Of a DNA stretch of 64,000 bases, positions 63,754 to 64,000 are shown one piece after another. Under the pieces are notes generated by a model. It saw only the letters and a program-made list of their open reading frames with translations. It was not told the DNA's origin and did no database searches. The position numbers and the translations under genes are program-made. Every line of letters starts with the position of its first letter. The stretch's first letter is position 1. This DNA comes from Gari tellinella (lineage: Eukaryota > Mollusca > Bivalvia > Cardiida > Psammobiidae): assembly GCA_922989275.2 (NCBI GenBank), contig OV277859.1, forward strand, positions 83,634,198-83,698,197, read 5' to 3'.

Positions 63754-64000
63754 TTAACCCTTTGAACCCTAGTCACGCATATATGCATCATTTGCAAACA
63801 GTGTTCATGTGAGGAGTACACTTGTCCTATGCAAACAGTGCAAACAGTGTAGACCCTGATCAAAGGGCTCCTTAAGGAGCCCTTTGATCAGGGTCTACAC
63901 TGTTTGTCATTTTACAATATATTGTCTTCAACAACCCTGAATAGTTAAAATGGAGTACACTAAATTGGGAACTGGAATTGTCCATTTGAGGTTTAAGGGA
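63754..64000. repeat. Partial TTAACCCTTTGAACCC element, right edge cut by window
   Basis: Opens TTAACCCTTTGAACCCTAGT 12 bases after the exon 9 donor. Hairpin CCTGATCAAAGGGCTCC. GTGCAAACAGT is duplicated just before the hairpin. Confidence 0.75.

Overview
This is animal nuclear DNA with spliced genes, long AT-rich introns and a very dense load of small DNA transposons. Codon use, the two genes and the repeat types (tandem arrays bounded by GCTCACCTGAG / CTCAGGTGAGC words, GGGGGCAT hairpins, TTAACCC and CAGGGCTCC miniature elements) fit a bivalve mollusc best. That is an inference and the species cannot be fixed from the sequence alone.

Two real genes are visible, arranged head to head about 17 kb apart. 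On the minus strand lie the first four coding exons of GLDC, the mitochondrial glycine dehydrogenase (P-protein of the glycine cleavage system): 31900-32121, 29658-29736, 14407-14542 and 9417-9581. All junctions keep the frame and the gene runs off the left edge. On the plus strand lie nine coding exons (49557-63741, 438 codons) of a protein with an N-terminal glutaredoxin domain (CPHC), a DEP domain and a DUF547 domain; it runs off the right edge.

Nearly everything else is repeats. (1) TTAA-flanked miniature elements of about 250 bp (ends TTAACCCATTACCCCATA), in more than 20 copies, often nested. (2) CAG...CTG elements with 5-, 6- or 8-bp target duplications (hAT-like). (3) TA-flanked CAGTCGAAC and CAGTAAAACC elements (pogo/Tigger-like). 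(4) Tandem arrays at 10.4-11.9, 29.9-31.2, 33.6-36.7, 43.1-45.0, 52.9-53.6 and 62.5-63.0 kb. (5) A 5'-truncated, frameshifted RTE-like retrotransposon with a PHD-like finger (14.8-17.1 kb), the 3' end of another LINE, and a Tc1/mariner transposase fossil. (6) Larger passenger-carrying elements: 19.8-21.4, 21.9-25.4, 37.7-40.4 and 58.1-59.5 kb.

The most notable observations are these. A transposon sits exactly in the 5' splice site of GLDC exon 4, and its 6-bp target duplication (CAGGTA on the gene strand) leaves a CAG|GTA donor at both ends. A 32-bp tandem array repeats the exon end plus splice donor of exon 5 of the glutaredoxin gene. One palindromic core is shared by miniature elements of three different transposon types. 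A 2.7-kb element with long inverted ends, CACTG termini, a 5-bp duplication and a C2H2 zinc-finger fragment is a candidate Transib/RAG-like derivative.
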